45,690 bases of DNA from a virus: positions 303,971-349,660 of IMG/VR virus record IMGVR_UViG_3300045996_002337; one strand, 5' to 3'. Of the stretch, positions 10,201 through 17,204 are shown in pieces (the stretch's first letter is position 1; every line of letters begins with the position of its first letter). Made by a program: the position numbers and the translations under genes. Under the pieces are notes generated by a model that saw nothing but the letters and a program-made list of their open reading frames with translations, ran no database searches and had not been told where the DNA came from.

Positions 10201-10464
10201 ACTACCGACACCGGTAATAGTTGCAAGCGCGCCAGCGGCGAAGATGCCAACAACTCCAGCAACTGTGAATTGACTAACAACGAGATTACCAACCGCGGTA
10301 AAGTCGTTTGTTAGCACGTTGCCAGTAAGGACTTGATCTTCAGGTCCAGTTACTGCATCGGCGACCAGGGTAATTTGATCACCAGGAAGGTGGTTAACGT
10401 CCAGTACGGTGATATCACCGAATTGAATTTTACCCTCCCGGTTGTTGAATCTAAATCCGCTCAT
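7273..10464 (-). CDS. Giant fibre paralogue: Big_9-like repeats, beta-propeller, Ig-like domains, LamG-like end
   Basis: 1,063 residues, collinear with the following fibre gene at protein level. It has the same docking N-terminus (MSGFRFNNREGKI..TVLD) and two Big_9-like repeats (about 30-240; EDQVLTGNVLTND). The linker holds TFDSIYE. The propeller (about 285-690) has landmarks NDYSKRQCFNCD, WHPTDPHKFWFN, GEGRPSADGRFWC, QHGDLAVDVNGRDVWV and HFSGCHYGKPGW. Two Ig-like modules (about 695-860) and a LamG-like domain (to 1063) follow. It lacks the C-terminal TDSNGNFL repeat. A good AAGGA site precedes the ATG. No late box lies in the 24-base gap to the upstream fibre gene, so the two are probably co-transcribed. 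Likely arose by duplication and then diverged in receptor or polysaccharide preference (inference). Confidence 0.7.
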   Translation of the reverse strand: MSGFRFNNREGKIQFGDITVLDVNHLPGDQITLVADAVTGPEDQVLTGNVLTNDFTAVGNLVVSQFTVAGVVGIFAAGALATITGVGSLRILATGAWTFSPAPNYRGNVPLVTYQATNGDAVNQTTLSITITPVQDAPTASTDSVTASFNSPVTFSPILNDVDPDADVLTLYEVNGEAPVEGNVINVPNGTVTIGANNVLTFTPTPGYSGTFSFPYSITDGVGQASSTITITVLPTLAANGSATTFDSIYEETFALNSTQDVITREVLVKPTVKSTSTSDFKYTDPAFGTKVFMVTDVTDTADTVGYIRNDYSKRQCFNCDSTRFVATAQNSWWHLYDANTFAHIDVPGGVNGRMPTVAADAEIVWHPTDPHKFWFNNRGLNLFFQEIDIRTGEISPLFSFEGRMPPGFQNATRLNMGGEGRPSADGRFWCLQARGSDDSYIGVITYDRETDTILDYVVTNRAIDWAGVSHSGAWAVLGGKGGIAGNTMELEAGRDITQFAGTRAYPIDAISGSVFTVLDQSGQHGDLAVDVNGRDVWVSASYSPFMDMLDGDLYFRDIETGVPYIYEGLSAYAPGGNNAMHFSGCHYGKPGWALISYNAGGTPASWRNGTIMLIELTTESPRAYRLVHHRTDSGEYWATPFATANRDLTRILFGSDFHNSGMPYPQLMIGLPSWAVPTAGTYPPTKLTDPEIGGLVSPGGTLTRTAGTYDSTPVATVTGKWQISTNSGSSWTDITGASSETYVIPGGITNGTMYRWREMAANANGFAAALSNALTVAPISAPVNLVAPSITNGRTDVLSVGNRGSWSANPTPTFTYMWQRDVAASWTDTAFTTRSALLSPAGVWRLRVSASNSEGGPIVAFSNNATISEPVFEPIPTNVVNLTAANDTSIEMIDPNWDGITSNYVIVDNMLRNGTTEGYNTGPIWLTTSGGNNQAFEVTLAAPANIGPGGNHLTIMIHTTGVSTTGYKIEIRDTQLRLYRADNFGEPAVGPLAHNVDLLTTDMTLRMTSYYGRIRAYINGSATPIIDYTDADPITGGYVGLFSYPGADSSRVRISHIAHGVS

Positions 10465-10488
10465 TTTTATCCTTCAGGTATGGTAACG

Positions 10489-13400
10489 TTACGCAACAAG
10501 AGCCACTGCAGTCCAACCAATTGTTTTGCCCAATTCGCCGGTCACCTGAAGTACAACTGAATCTACTCCTTCTAGGGGAGTTACCGTCCATGTATCAGAA
10601 GCAACTTCTTTAATTTCATCTGTTTGTGAAGTGGCAGAAATAATTGTAACCGTGCCACCGACATTTTTTGCTGCAAAGAAAATTCTGGCTGAGTATGCCG
10701 CACCGCTTGCAAGTTCAAATCCATTAACTTGCGCGGTGACACTAACGACCCTGTTCAGTGGCACGTCAAATGTGAGTGCTGTTGTGGGGGTCGCATCGCC
10801 GGTTGAGGCCGTTCCTGTCTTGACGGGATTATTAATCCATGTCGTGGCAAAATCGCTGTCCGTCTGTTTAACCAAGAGTTGACCAGTAGACCCGCCAGCA
10901 GCAATACCTGGACCCGGTGGACCCTCTTCACCATCTGCACCAGCAGGACCTTGGATACCCTGAATGCCTTGGATACCCTGAATACCTTGAGGACCTGGAT
11001 CGCCCTGTTCACCTTGGATACCTGGGATACCCTGAGGACCTTGCTCACCCTGTGGGCCAGTGATACCAGTAGATGCAATCCATGAAACACCGTTAAACAG
11101 CAGAAGCGAGTTAGTTTCGGGTGATGGGACAGAAACATCAGTGAGGGCATCAAGTGTTGTTGCGCCTCCACCCCCAGAACCACCAGTTGGTGCCGCTGCG
11201 ATCCACAGACCATTGTCGTATGTCAGAACGTGGCCATTTGCCGGAGTCGTTGTGAACACAACGTCATCAAGATCCACCAGATCAAGGGCGCCACCGCCTT
11301 GGGCCGCTTGAGCGACCCATGAAGTACCATTAAATGTGAGAACATCACCGAAGGTTGGGCCTACGATGCTAACATCAGTGAGCTCAGTGAGAGCATCTGG
11401 TACAGTTCGCGCGATCCATTGTCCGCCGGTATAACCGAGAAAGTTACCTTCCGCTGGTGCACCGACCGCGACGTCAGTAAGATCATTTAGCGTCTGAGCT
11501 ACAATTCCTGGAACCCATGTTCCATTGTTGAAAACCAGCGCGGCACCATTTGTAGGAGCTGTCGTGGTTAGGTCAACGTCCTGCAGAGTTTCGAGGTAAA
11601 AATCTGGAAGCGGGGTGGCGGCCCAGCCTGCTTCACCATAGGCCAGGAAGGATCCAGGGCCTGGATTCGGAGCAAAGACGTCTGACAGATCATCAAGCGA
11701 CGAAGGAACAGAAACTTCAATGTGACCAGGTTCAAGTTCATTTACGACGGGGCCGGTGAACGAAAGTGTGTGCGTTGTGACAGGTGTCGCATCATCCAGA
11801 AGAACTGTAAGACCGGCACCGCCCACCCATGAGGTGCCGTTAAATCTAAGCACGTCGCCTAGTGCAGGAGCTGAAGCATCTACGTCTGACAGCTCATCAA
11901 GCGCCAGCGTAAATCCAGTGTTCAGCTTACCATCTAGAGCCCCTTGAAGTCCAGTGACATCTGCAATGATGTGAGTATGGGTAGTTAGCGCACGCCCATC
12001 AAGTTCACTCTGAAGATTGATAACTTCATCGATGGCATGGGTGTGACCGACGTTCGACTTACCAGCGAGAACCTGGGTAAGTGAATCACCTGTCGCAATA
12101 TCACTGAGGGCCGTTTGATCTACAGAGACAAAGATCCGATCAAATGCCAACAGGCCAGTGTCACGATCAAATTTGTCGTTCAGCGCGTCCTGAAGTCCAG
12201 TTACCTCAGGGATGACGTGGTCATGATTGATAAGCGCGTAACGATCATCATGGTTGTGATTGACGAGCGCGTAGCGATCATCAAAGTTTGCATCTACATC
12301 CAACTTTCCATCAAGCAGGCCCTGTAAATCAGTGATGTCGGCCGCTGCGTGGGTGTGGCCGACATTGGACTTGCCTGTTTGGAGCGCCGAGATCAGGCCG
12401 TTGATCGTCGTGATCTGGCCAGGCACCGCTGCCACTGTAACGGCTTGGGCAGTGGTCATGTGGCCAGGTCCGGTGGCGGTTGCCGGTGGCATGGAAATTG
12501 TTACAACACGCTCACCAATGCCGTTCAACGAATCTGTCGTTTGGACTGGCACTGAACCGGAAATAATGACGGCTTCGGCCTCGGCGGAATAAACTTGTGG
12601 CTGTGTCTCAGCGTCGACATCAAAGACGATGGTGTTTCTGTTCTTGATGAAACCTACACGATAGGCAAGTAGACCACCAGGGCGAGATGTGGTAAGCTGG
12701 CCAGCGCTATTCGAGTACACGGCCTTACCAATGTGGCCAGACCAATCCCACTGGTCATACGTAATGTCACCACTTTGGGTTAGTACGCCAATCTCGTTGG
12801 TTGAGAGCGCCTCTTGAATAACACCAACTGGGGTGCGTTCAAACAGGAGCGCAGGGTCTGAGCTAGCAAGCGAAACCGTATCTTCGCCTGAAAAGTAGAC
12901 GAGCGACATTGCCGGAATGTTCTCGCCCGCCCGAACCGGGATAAAGGCATTTGGTGGAACAGCAAGAACGCCGGCGGTACCGACAGTTGTGCGAATTCTA
13001 ACTGGAGTATCCGTGGTTAGAAATTCACCAACAGACGTACGCAGCGGACGAAGTTGCGAATCGACCATGATAAAGCCAGGATTCGAGGGCGCATTAACCC
13101 AGACCTGAGATCCAGCTGTACGAGGGAAGATCTGGCCCGCGCTACCGTTTTCAACTCGACCAGCAAACACACGAACGCGATCAATCCACTTGTTCGAAGA
13201 TGTTCTCCAAACCCGCATCTTGTTTGTGTTAAGATCAAACCAGTGGAGATCATTCACCGGTGAGGTCGGTTCAACTGATGAGGTGACTGGCTCGACGGTC
13301 GTAATGCCATAAGAAACCGCCGCGGTTAGAAGGTCAATGTCCCAGTAGAGATAGTTGTCCTTGTTGGCAATGAGCGGACCCCAAGCATTCGGCACCGTTA

Positions 13401-13572
13401 CATCAAACACCTGCAGGTAATCAGAACCGCCATGGGCAAAGGCTACGGTGGTGGGCGTTGGTGCTACGTTTAGAGAAACATAGCCCGATGTCGAAGAGGG
13501 CAAAAGGAACTGTGGCAGTCCGTTGACGTCTTTTTGATATGATACGAGGCCCTGACGAAAAGTGATTCTCAT
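10489..13572 (-). CDS. Long tail fibre-like protein with HxH motifs, ~35-residue repeats and a collagen-like stretch
   Basis: 1,027 residues. Residues 1-320 form a non-repetitive N-terminal region, presumably the attachment part. Around 390-560 there are five HxH motifs (VGHTH, NHNH, NHDH, VGHTH, THTH) embedded in DITDLQGLLDGK-like spacers. HxH motifs coordinate iron in the T4 gp37 tip. Then come seven imperfect repeats of about 35 residues with the core L..LTDV....P..G..L.FNG..W (about 570-830). About 17 Gly-X-Y triplets (about 838-889) and a ~138-residue C-terminal beta domain follow. This is the modular architecture of a fibrous trimeric receptor-binding protein. A late promoter box lies 26-33 bases upstream of the start codon. 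Confidence 0.75.
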   Translation of the reverse strand: MRITFRQGLVSYQKDVNGLPQFLLPSSTSGYVSLNVAPTPTTVAFAHGGSDYLQVFDVTVPNAWGPLIANKDNYLYWDIDLLTAAVSYGITTVEPVTSSVEPTSPVNDLHWFDLNTNKMRVWRTSSNKWIDRVRVFAGRVENGSAGQIFPRTAGSQVWVNAPSNPGFIMVDSQLRPLRTSVGEFLTTDTPVRIRTTVGTAGVLAVPPNAFIPVRAGENIPAMSLVYFSGEDTVSLASSDPALLFERTPVGVIQEALSTNEIGVLTQSGDITYDQWDWSGHIGKAVYSNSAGQLTTSRPGGLLAYRVGFIKNRNTIVFDVDAETQPQVYSAEAEAVIISGSVPVQTTDSLNGIGERVVTISMPPATATGPGHMTTAQAVTVAAVPGQITTINGLISALQTGKSNVGHTHAAADITDLQGLLDGKLDVDANFDDRYALVNHNHDDRYALINHDHVIPEVTGLQDALNDKFDRDTGLLAFDRIFVSVDQTALSDIATGDSLTQVLAGKSNVGHTHAIDEVINLQSELDGRALTTHTHIIADVTGLQGALDGKLNTGFTLALDELSDVDASAPALGDVLRFNGTSWVGGAGLTVLLDDATPVTTHTLSFTGPVVNELEPGHIEVSVPSSLDDLSDVFAPNPGPGSFLAYGEAGWAATPLPDFYLETLQDVDLTTTAPTNGAALVFNNGTWVPGIVAQTLNDLTDVAVGAPAEGNFLGYTGGQWIARTVPDALTELTDVSIVGPTFGDVLTFNGTSWVAQAAQGGGALDLVDLDDVVFTTTPANGHVLTYDNGLWIAAAPTGGSGGGGATTLDALTDVSVPSPETNSLLLFNGVSWIASTGITGPQGEQGPQGIPGIQGEQGDPGPQGIQGIQGIQGIQGPAGADGEEGPPGPGIAAGGSTGQLLVKQTDSDFATTWINNPVKTGTASTGDATPTTALTFDVPLNRVVSVTAQVNGFELASGAAYSARIFFAAKNVGGTVTIISATSQTDEIKEVASDTWTVTPLEGVDSVVLQVTGELGKTIGWTAVALVA
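10908..11062 (-). repeat. Collagen-like Gly-X-Y coding repeat
   Basis: A run of about 17 Gly-X-Y triplets rich in Gln, Pro and Ile inside the long fibre gene, with strongly repetitive 9-base DNA units. Such stretches form a triple-helical rod in phage fibres and readily change length by slippage or recombination. Confidence 0.85.
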
Positions 13573-13597
13573 GTCTAATCCTGTGTTTGCGTACTGC

Positions 13598-13605
13598 TAT
13601 TTAGG
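13598..13605 (-). promoter_or_regulatory. T4-type late promoter box (CCTAAATA)
   Basis: The minus strand reads CCTAAATA 26-33 bases before the ATG of the long fibre gene and just after a GC-rich hairpin. Confidence 0.55.
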
Positions 13606-13614
13606 GAAAGTGGC

Positions 13615-13635
13615 GCGGCCCTGTAGAAGGGCCGC
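13615..13635 (-). terminator. GC-rich 8-bp hairpin after the holin-like gene
   Basis: GCGGCCCT and AGGGCCGC flank a five-base loop. A second hairpin (GTCATCA / TGATGAC, 13645-13665) abuts the holin-like stop codon. There is no clear U-tract on the minus strand. The pair separates the holin-like gene from the next late promoter. Confidence 0.45.
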
Positions 13636-13665
13636 GACTCCGCTGTCATCAAGTGACATGATGAC

Positions 13666-14208
13666 TTAATCTTGGCCTTTTTTGACAGTCTTCTGTTCAA
13701 AGATGGAGACGTCTGGAGTTTCCGTGGTTGTCACGGTCGTTTCATAGATCGACCCATCAGTTGCCTGGCCTGAAGCATCCTTGATAGAGGTTTCATTGTA
13801 GTTGTACTTAGCAGCGATAAACTTGCTGAAGCCTTCAATAGAACCCATGTAGATCAAATAAATGCTAAAGATTTCAGAGGTGAGCGTGCCGGCAAGCCCA
13901 GTCTTGACAATAACCCAGGTTGAAGCGATGCCAGCCACGAACTGCAGCACCTTGGTCGATGACACTTTTCGACCATCCTTGGTAAACATGTCAGCAAAAT
14001 CTAGGCGTGCAGAGGTTTGGATCCGGTAAAACATGACCAGAATGCCAATGATGATGCCGAGGATCAGGATGGTCATCAGGTTGAACTGATAACCAAAGGC
14101 GGTAATTAGGAAGGCGTTGGTGTTTACTGCGTCACTGATTGCGGCGTTTGTGACGATGGCCTCAGCCACTTTTTCTGCGGCTTGTGCTACTTGTTCTGTT
14201 GTTTCCAT
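13666..14208 (-). CDS. Three-TM membrane protein, possible holin
   Basis: 180 residues from the ATG at 14208 (METTEQVAQ). An upstream extension in frame would cross the late promoter and a terminator, so I rejected it. Hydrophobic segments lie at about 42-62 (LMTILILGIIIGILVMF), 85-105 (KVLQFVAGIASTWVIVK) and 110-130 (EIFSIYLIYMGSIEGF). The N-terminus is amphipathic and Ala-rich; the C-terminal ~45 residues are polar. Its late promoter, size and three membrane spans fit a class I-like holin acting with the endolysin at 19.6-20.2 kb. I cannot match it to a named holin family, and a structural or superinfection role is possible. Confidence 0.45.
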   Translation of the reverse strand: METTEQVAQAAEKVAEAIVTNAAISDAVNTNAFLITAFGYQFNLMTILILGIIIGILVMFYRIQTSARLDFADMFTKDGRKVSSTKVLQFVAGIASTWVIVKTGLAGTLTSEIFSIYLIYMGSIEGFSKFIAAKYNYNETSIKDASGQATDGSIYETTVTTTETPDVSIFEQKTVKKGQD

Positions 14209-14226
14209 TTGGGGGCTTTCTGATGA

Positions 14227-14252
14227 GTGGACCTGATATTTATGAGGTCCAC
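14227..14252 (-). promoter_or_regulatory. Late promoter box in the loop of an 8-bp inverted repeat
   Basis: GTGGACCT and AGGTCCAC enclose ten bases that contain the late box CATAAATA (14237-14244), 29-36 bases before the holin-like ATG. Transcripts starting at this promoter would lack the 5' arm; read-through transcripts would contain the full hairpin. Confidence 0.6.
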
Positions 14253-14264
14253 GCCCCGGGCAAC

Positions 14265-14285
14265 AAAAAGCCGCCCGAAGGCGGC
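14265..14285 (-). terminator. Rho-independent terminator with TTCG tetraloop
   Basis: On the minus strand GCCGCC-TTCG-GGCGGC is followed by TTTTTG. It ends the gene block upstream of it (nrd/acb1/DUF421 side) just before the late promoter of the holin-like gene. Confidence 0.85.
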
Positions 14286-14323
14286 GGCTATCTAGCAACT
14301 AATGCTATAATTGTTGCGCGCGT

Positions 14324-14638
14324 TTAGTCTTGAGTCCAATCATTGCTGAGGTAAGCGGTCTTGACACCAACTTTTGCGCGGTCGAGAGTTCCATCAGGAT
14401 GGACCCAAGCCACACATTCGTTTGCGTACAACGAGATTGCAACCTTACCAGCAGTGGTGTTCCACACGATCTTGTTTGCTTTCCAGCCGAACTTTGCGGC
14501 TTTGGTCAGCGTTTCGATCTGCTTGTCAGTGACATAGAGGGTGAACATCTGCAGGTACGCATGGTTGCGGCCGAAGTCCATATCGACAACACCGAGGGAC
14601 TTGAGGAGCGGCTTGGTGATGAGGGTGTTTTGTTGCAT
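14324..14638 (-). CDS. Hypothetical protein, 104 residues
   Basis: I do not recognise this family. The product (MQQNTLITKPLLKSLG...) is soluble-looking, with mixed alpha/beta composition and a Trp-rich middle (FGWKANKIVWNTTAGK, then VAWVHPDG). I chose the ATG at 14638. A GTG five codons upstream (14653) falls inside TGTATAATAC, which looks like an extended -10 element. Neither start has a clear ribosome binding site. It is the last gene before a strong terminator. Confidence 0.6.
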   Translation of the reverse strand: MQQNTLITKPLLKSLGVVDMDFGRNHAYLQMFTLYVTDKQIETLTKAAKFGWKANKIVWNTTAGKVAISLYANECVAWVHPDGTLDRAKVGVKTAYLSNDWTQD

Positions 14639-14678
14639 GAATGTATTATACACTTGATTTCAGGTCAAGTACACAATT

Positions 14679-14930
14679 TCATTCAGCAGCATCACGTTCC
14701 TCATGACGAAGCTTCTTCATGTACTTCTCGGTCGAGACCTTCCAGCTCACCATCTGCGCGAGGGTTGCCTTCTCTTCAGCCAGCCGCATTTCGTAGCTCG
14801 AAGCGATATCGTAGATGTGACCAAACGCGCGGAGATTTTTCTCCGCCTCGGTGACGTTGACACGCTGAGCCTTGATCTGCTCTTCCATCCACTTCACGAC
14901 GTCCTTGACGCCTTCAGATTTGGTGTTCAT
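14679..14930 (-). CDS. Hypothetical coiled-coil protein, 83 residues
   Basis: A short, highly charged protein that is almost wholly helical by composition (VVKWMEEQIKAQRVNVTEAEKNLRAF, then MRLAEEKATLAQM), with a heptad-like pattern at about 12-70. No catalytic motif is visible. AAGGAAAC lies 11 bases before the ATG. The preceding 62-base gap contains GTGTTAAAAT (14983-14992), a possible -10 element. Confidence 0.55.
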   Translation of the reverse strand: MNTKSEGVKDVVKWMEEQIKAQRVNVTEAEKNLRAFGHIYDIASSYEMRLAEEKATLAQMVSWKVSTEKYMKKLRHEERDAAE

Positions 14931-14992
14931 GATCAGACGTTTCCTTGGCTCATGAGTTCATCCTGAAGTTGTTAGATGTATTTTAACACAGG

Positions 14993-15463
14993 TCACTTAG
15001 GAATGACACTGTATTTTCCATCTCTTTCAACTCGCATCTCTTTAACTTCATCCACTCCGGTTAAGCCGTTCTTGCGAATCTCGCTGAGGAGGTCATCTTC
15101 CTTCAGGTGCTCTCGACGCAGGTTTCGCTGGATGAATTTACCGTTCTTAACGAGCAGCACCTCCGGTGGCTCATTTAACCAATCGAAGAACTTGAACTTC
15201 AAGGAGAGACGGTCTACGATAAAGTTCCAGAAGAATAGGGTGCCGACCACTATGATGCCTGATGTGATGCTCTCGTATTGGTCCGTCATTCCATTTGACG
15301 CCGCATCCGCCACCAGAACCAGCAGCAGTACGTCAGCCGCACCAACTTCCCCTAAGGCCCGCTTTAGAATGAAGCGCATGGTTAGCACAATGAACCAATA
15401 CATGCACGTCACTCTAATGAAAAGCTCTAGCGGGTTTTTATCAAGCTCAAAAATCTCCATCAT
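14993..15463 (-). CDS. DUF421/YetF-family membrane protein
   Basis: 156 residues. The N-terminal half has three hydrophobic segments (about 12-31, 41-58, 66-86). The second half fits the family's soluble domain: PPEVLLVKNGKFIQRNLRREHLKEDDLLSEIRKNGL, then VDEVKEMRVERDGKYSVI. That matches the family pattern of an NG turn, a DDLL.E(I/L)R..G helix and an E.(D/N)GK.SVI strand. Cellular homologues (B. subtilis YetF, YkjA) are inner-membrane proteins of unclear function; phage copies are unusual. The start overlaps the end of the 2H phosphoesterase gene by 17 bases (the second ATG is also possible), so the two are coupled. A membrane-level host-takeover role is inference only. Confidence 0.75.
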   Translation of the reverse strand: MMEIFELDKNPLELFIRVTCMYWFIVLTMRFILKRALGEVGAADVLLLVLVADAASNGMTDQYESITSGIIVVGTLFFWNFIVDRLSLKFKFFDWLNEPPEVLLVKNGKFIQRNLRREHLKEDDLLSEIRKNGLTGVDEVKEMRVERDGKYSVIPK

Positions 15464-15875
15464 CTAGCACCTCAGCGTATTCGTTGCAGAACGTAAGGGC
15501 GAAGTTGGGCAAAGACAGACCACTTAGGCTTTCCTTACCCTTCACCAACGTAACGTGTGGATTGTATTTAGGAAAGTCATGTGTCCCACCTGCTTGAATG
15601 AACTGATCGTGTCGCCTCTGAAGATCTTCACTTTCAAGAACCAGCACCAAACAATTACCATCAAACGTATCAAACTTTAATGGTGTGGCGTGATAATCTA
15701 CGTCCTTCTTTGGCGAAACTGAAATTGAGTTTCGCGAATACAGCAGCGTGACATGAAGGTCGTCGACTAGCTGGATGCCGCTATCCAAGGCCCACTCTTG
15801 GAGTAGAGCCTTGGTAGCAAGATTGGGAACTGCGGCAACGTATGTGCCAGTTCCTAAAATCTCCTTAAGCAGCAA
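15447..15875 (-). CDS. acb1: 2H phosphoesterase, Acb1-like (candidate anti-CBASS nuclease)
   Basis: 142 residues with the two HxT motifs that define the 2H phosphoesterase fold: DDLHVTLLYSR (His41, Thr43) and FPKYNPHVTLVKG (His107, Thr109). T4 gene 57B encodes Acb1 (~150 residues), which cleaves the cyclic nucleotide signals of CBASS immunity. As I recall it, its first motif reads very similarly (LH.TLLYSR). Both motifs and the length fit, with no extra domain. The start is a TTG at 15875 with GAAGG six bases upstream, overlapping the glutaredoxin gene by 11 bases; there is no ATG nearby. It could instead be another 2H enzyme (2'-5' RNA ligase-like or cyclic phosphodiesterase). Confidence 0.65.
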   Translation of the reverse strand: MLLKEILGTGTYVAAVPNLATKALLQEWALDSGIQLVDDLHVTLLYSRNSISVSPKKDVDYHATPLKFDTFDGNCLVLVLESEDLQRRHDQFIQAGGTHDFPKYNPHVTLVKGKESLSGLSLPNFALTFCNEYAEVLDDGDF

Positions 15876-16086
15876 GCTGGGCCTTCAATTCCATGAAGCC
15901 CCCAATCAACTGATCGCCCTTCATGATCTGTGGCATGGTGCGGGCGGTCGGGATCTTCGCTAGGAGTTCATCTCGGCTGATGCCTTCACCGAGCTTGACG
16001 GTTTGAAATGGGAGGCCCTTTGACTGCAGCAGGCTTTTCGCCTGCTCACAGTACGTGCAATTGTCTTTTGTGTAAACTGTGAACAT
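15865..16086 (-). CDS. grx: Glutaredoxin (NrdH/NrdC-like)
   Basis: 73 residues with the redox motif CTYC (Cys10, Cys13) near the N-terminus, the cis-Pro loop (TARTMPQI) and the C-terminal GG motif (LIGGFMEL) of glutaredoxins. It would be a thiol donor for the phage ribonucleotide reductase. The gene directly follows nrdB by 17 bases with a near-perfect TAAGGAG site, matching the nrdA-nrdB-glutaredoxin grouping common in T4-like phages. Confidence 0.9.
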   Translation of the reverse strand: MFTVYTKDNCTYCEQAKSLLQSKGLPFQTVKLGEGISRDELLAKIPTARTMPQIMKGDQLIGGFMELKAQLAA

Positions 16087-16103
16087 TTTTCTCCTTAGAA
16101 GGG

Positions 16104-17204
16104 TTAAAAGTCAACGTCGAAATCAGCGCCGTCATCATCGCGAACAATCGTTCCAACCTTGTATTGGTTGTTGTCTTGCTCTTGTGGTGCTGCTTGTGAT
16201 TTCCCGATGTTGATCCAATCTTCAAGATGGGGCATCGGGTTGGTCTTAGGGAACTTGTAATCGGATTCGATATCCATGAACTCGTAGATGTCACGAGCAC
16301 TGAAGAGAACCCATTGCTTCACGATCTTCTCATTTGTGCCAACCAGCTCGCGGCCCTCGCTGAACAGATTTTCAGTCCACGTGAACTCATTGCCAACCAC
16401 CGTGTCGAAGAGCACCTTGATACGAGGCTTAAGCCGCTTGTACGCTTCCTGCCCTCTGGCAGTACCAAGCTCTACACGAAGAACTTCCTTGTCGAGCTCA
16501 ACGTGAACTTCAAGTTCATCTTGGGCAATCTTCTGAACCGCTTTACCGATCGATTGGAAAACGTTAGACGAGCAGATTGTGAAGGTGATGGCAAACGAGG
16601 CCATGAACTGCACACGTTCGAGGGCGAGTAGCGCGCAAACGCCCATGAACAAGTAGTCATAGGCTTCGTCACTGGACATTTCACCCAAGGCGTACTTGTG
16701 CGATGCGTACTGTAGGTCCTTGAAGACCGCAGCGACTGGGCCCAGTCGCTCAAGGCTTTCCTTGACCGCGAGAACTTCGCTCAGCACCTCGCTAGGATCA
16801 TCAAATGACATCCGCACGATTTCCGAGTACGTTGCGGCGTGAACCACTTCGTTGTCAGAGATACGTTGCCACGCCGCCCAAAGACTGGAGTCAGTGATAA
16901 ACGGGGCAAGAAGCGGTGCGATGGCGCGGGAAGCAACAGAGTCTGCCTCCCACTGCCAGGCCAATGTACGGATCATCATGTCGTACATTGGCTTTGGGCA
17001 GTTCTTAAAGTCAAGATTACACTGCGTGTAATCAAACTCATCCTCAGACCAGTCCAACGATTTCATGGTCTTATACAGCGACCAAATCTTTGGGTAGTGC
17101 TTGTTGAGGGTGTCAAACAAACCAGGATCCGCACCAAAGAACAGGGGTGCCTGTTCTCGGTATTGTGCTGGTGTCTTGTCAATATTAAAAACTTGGTTGC
17201 TCAT
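16104..17204 (-). CDS. nrdB: Ribonucleotide reductase class Ia, beta subunit (NrdB)
   Basis: 366 residues. The di-iron/tyrosyl-radical site is visible: Asp88 (EADSVASR), Glu119 and His122 (DNEVVHAATY), and radical Tyr126 four residues after that His, the same spacing as E. coli R2 (E115, H118, Y122). Later ligands are in LLALERVQF and QDELEVHVELDKEVL. It supplies the radical for NrdA to reduce ribonucleoside diphosphates for phage DNA synthesis. The ATG overlaps the nrdA stop by four bases (ATGA). The acidic C-terminal tail (RDDDGADFDVDF) fits the peptide that docks on NrdA. Confidence 0.95.
   Translation of the reverse strand: MSNQVFNIDKTPAQYREQAPLFFGADPGLFDTLNKHYPKIWSLYKTMKSLDWSEDEFDYTQCNLDFKNCPKPMYDMMIRTLAWQWEADSVASRAIAPLLAPFITDSSLWAAWQRISDNEVVHAATYSEIVRMSFDDPSEVLSEVLAVKESLERLGPVAAVFKDLQYASHKYALGEMSSDEAYDYLFMGVCALLALERVQFMASFAITFTICSSNVFQSIGKAVQKIAQDELEVHVELDKEVLRVELGTARGQEAYKRLKPRIKVLFDTVVGNEFTWTENLFSEGRELVGTNEKIVKQWVLFSARDIYEFMDIESDYKFPKTNPMPHLEDWINIGKSQAAPQEQDNNQYKVGTIVRDDDGADFDVDF

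Noticed and set aside
10908-11062. CRISPR-like short repeats
   Set aside because: The periodicity is that of Gly-X-Y codons in frame; there are no spacers. No CRISPR array, transposase or insertion sequence was seen anywhere in the window.
14209-14298. Longer start for the holin-like protein
   Set aside because: Would be translated through a terminator and upstream of the late promoter; the extra residues look non-coding.
15565-15572. Late-box-like CCTAAATA inside the Acb1-like gene
   Set aside because: It encodes the conserved PKYNPHVTL segment and is ~100 bases from the next start; most likely coincidence.
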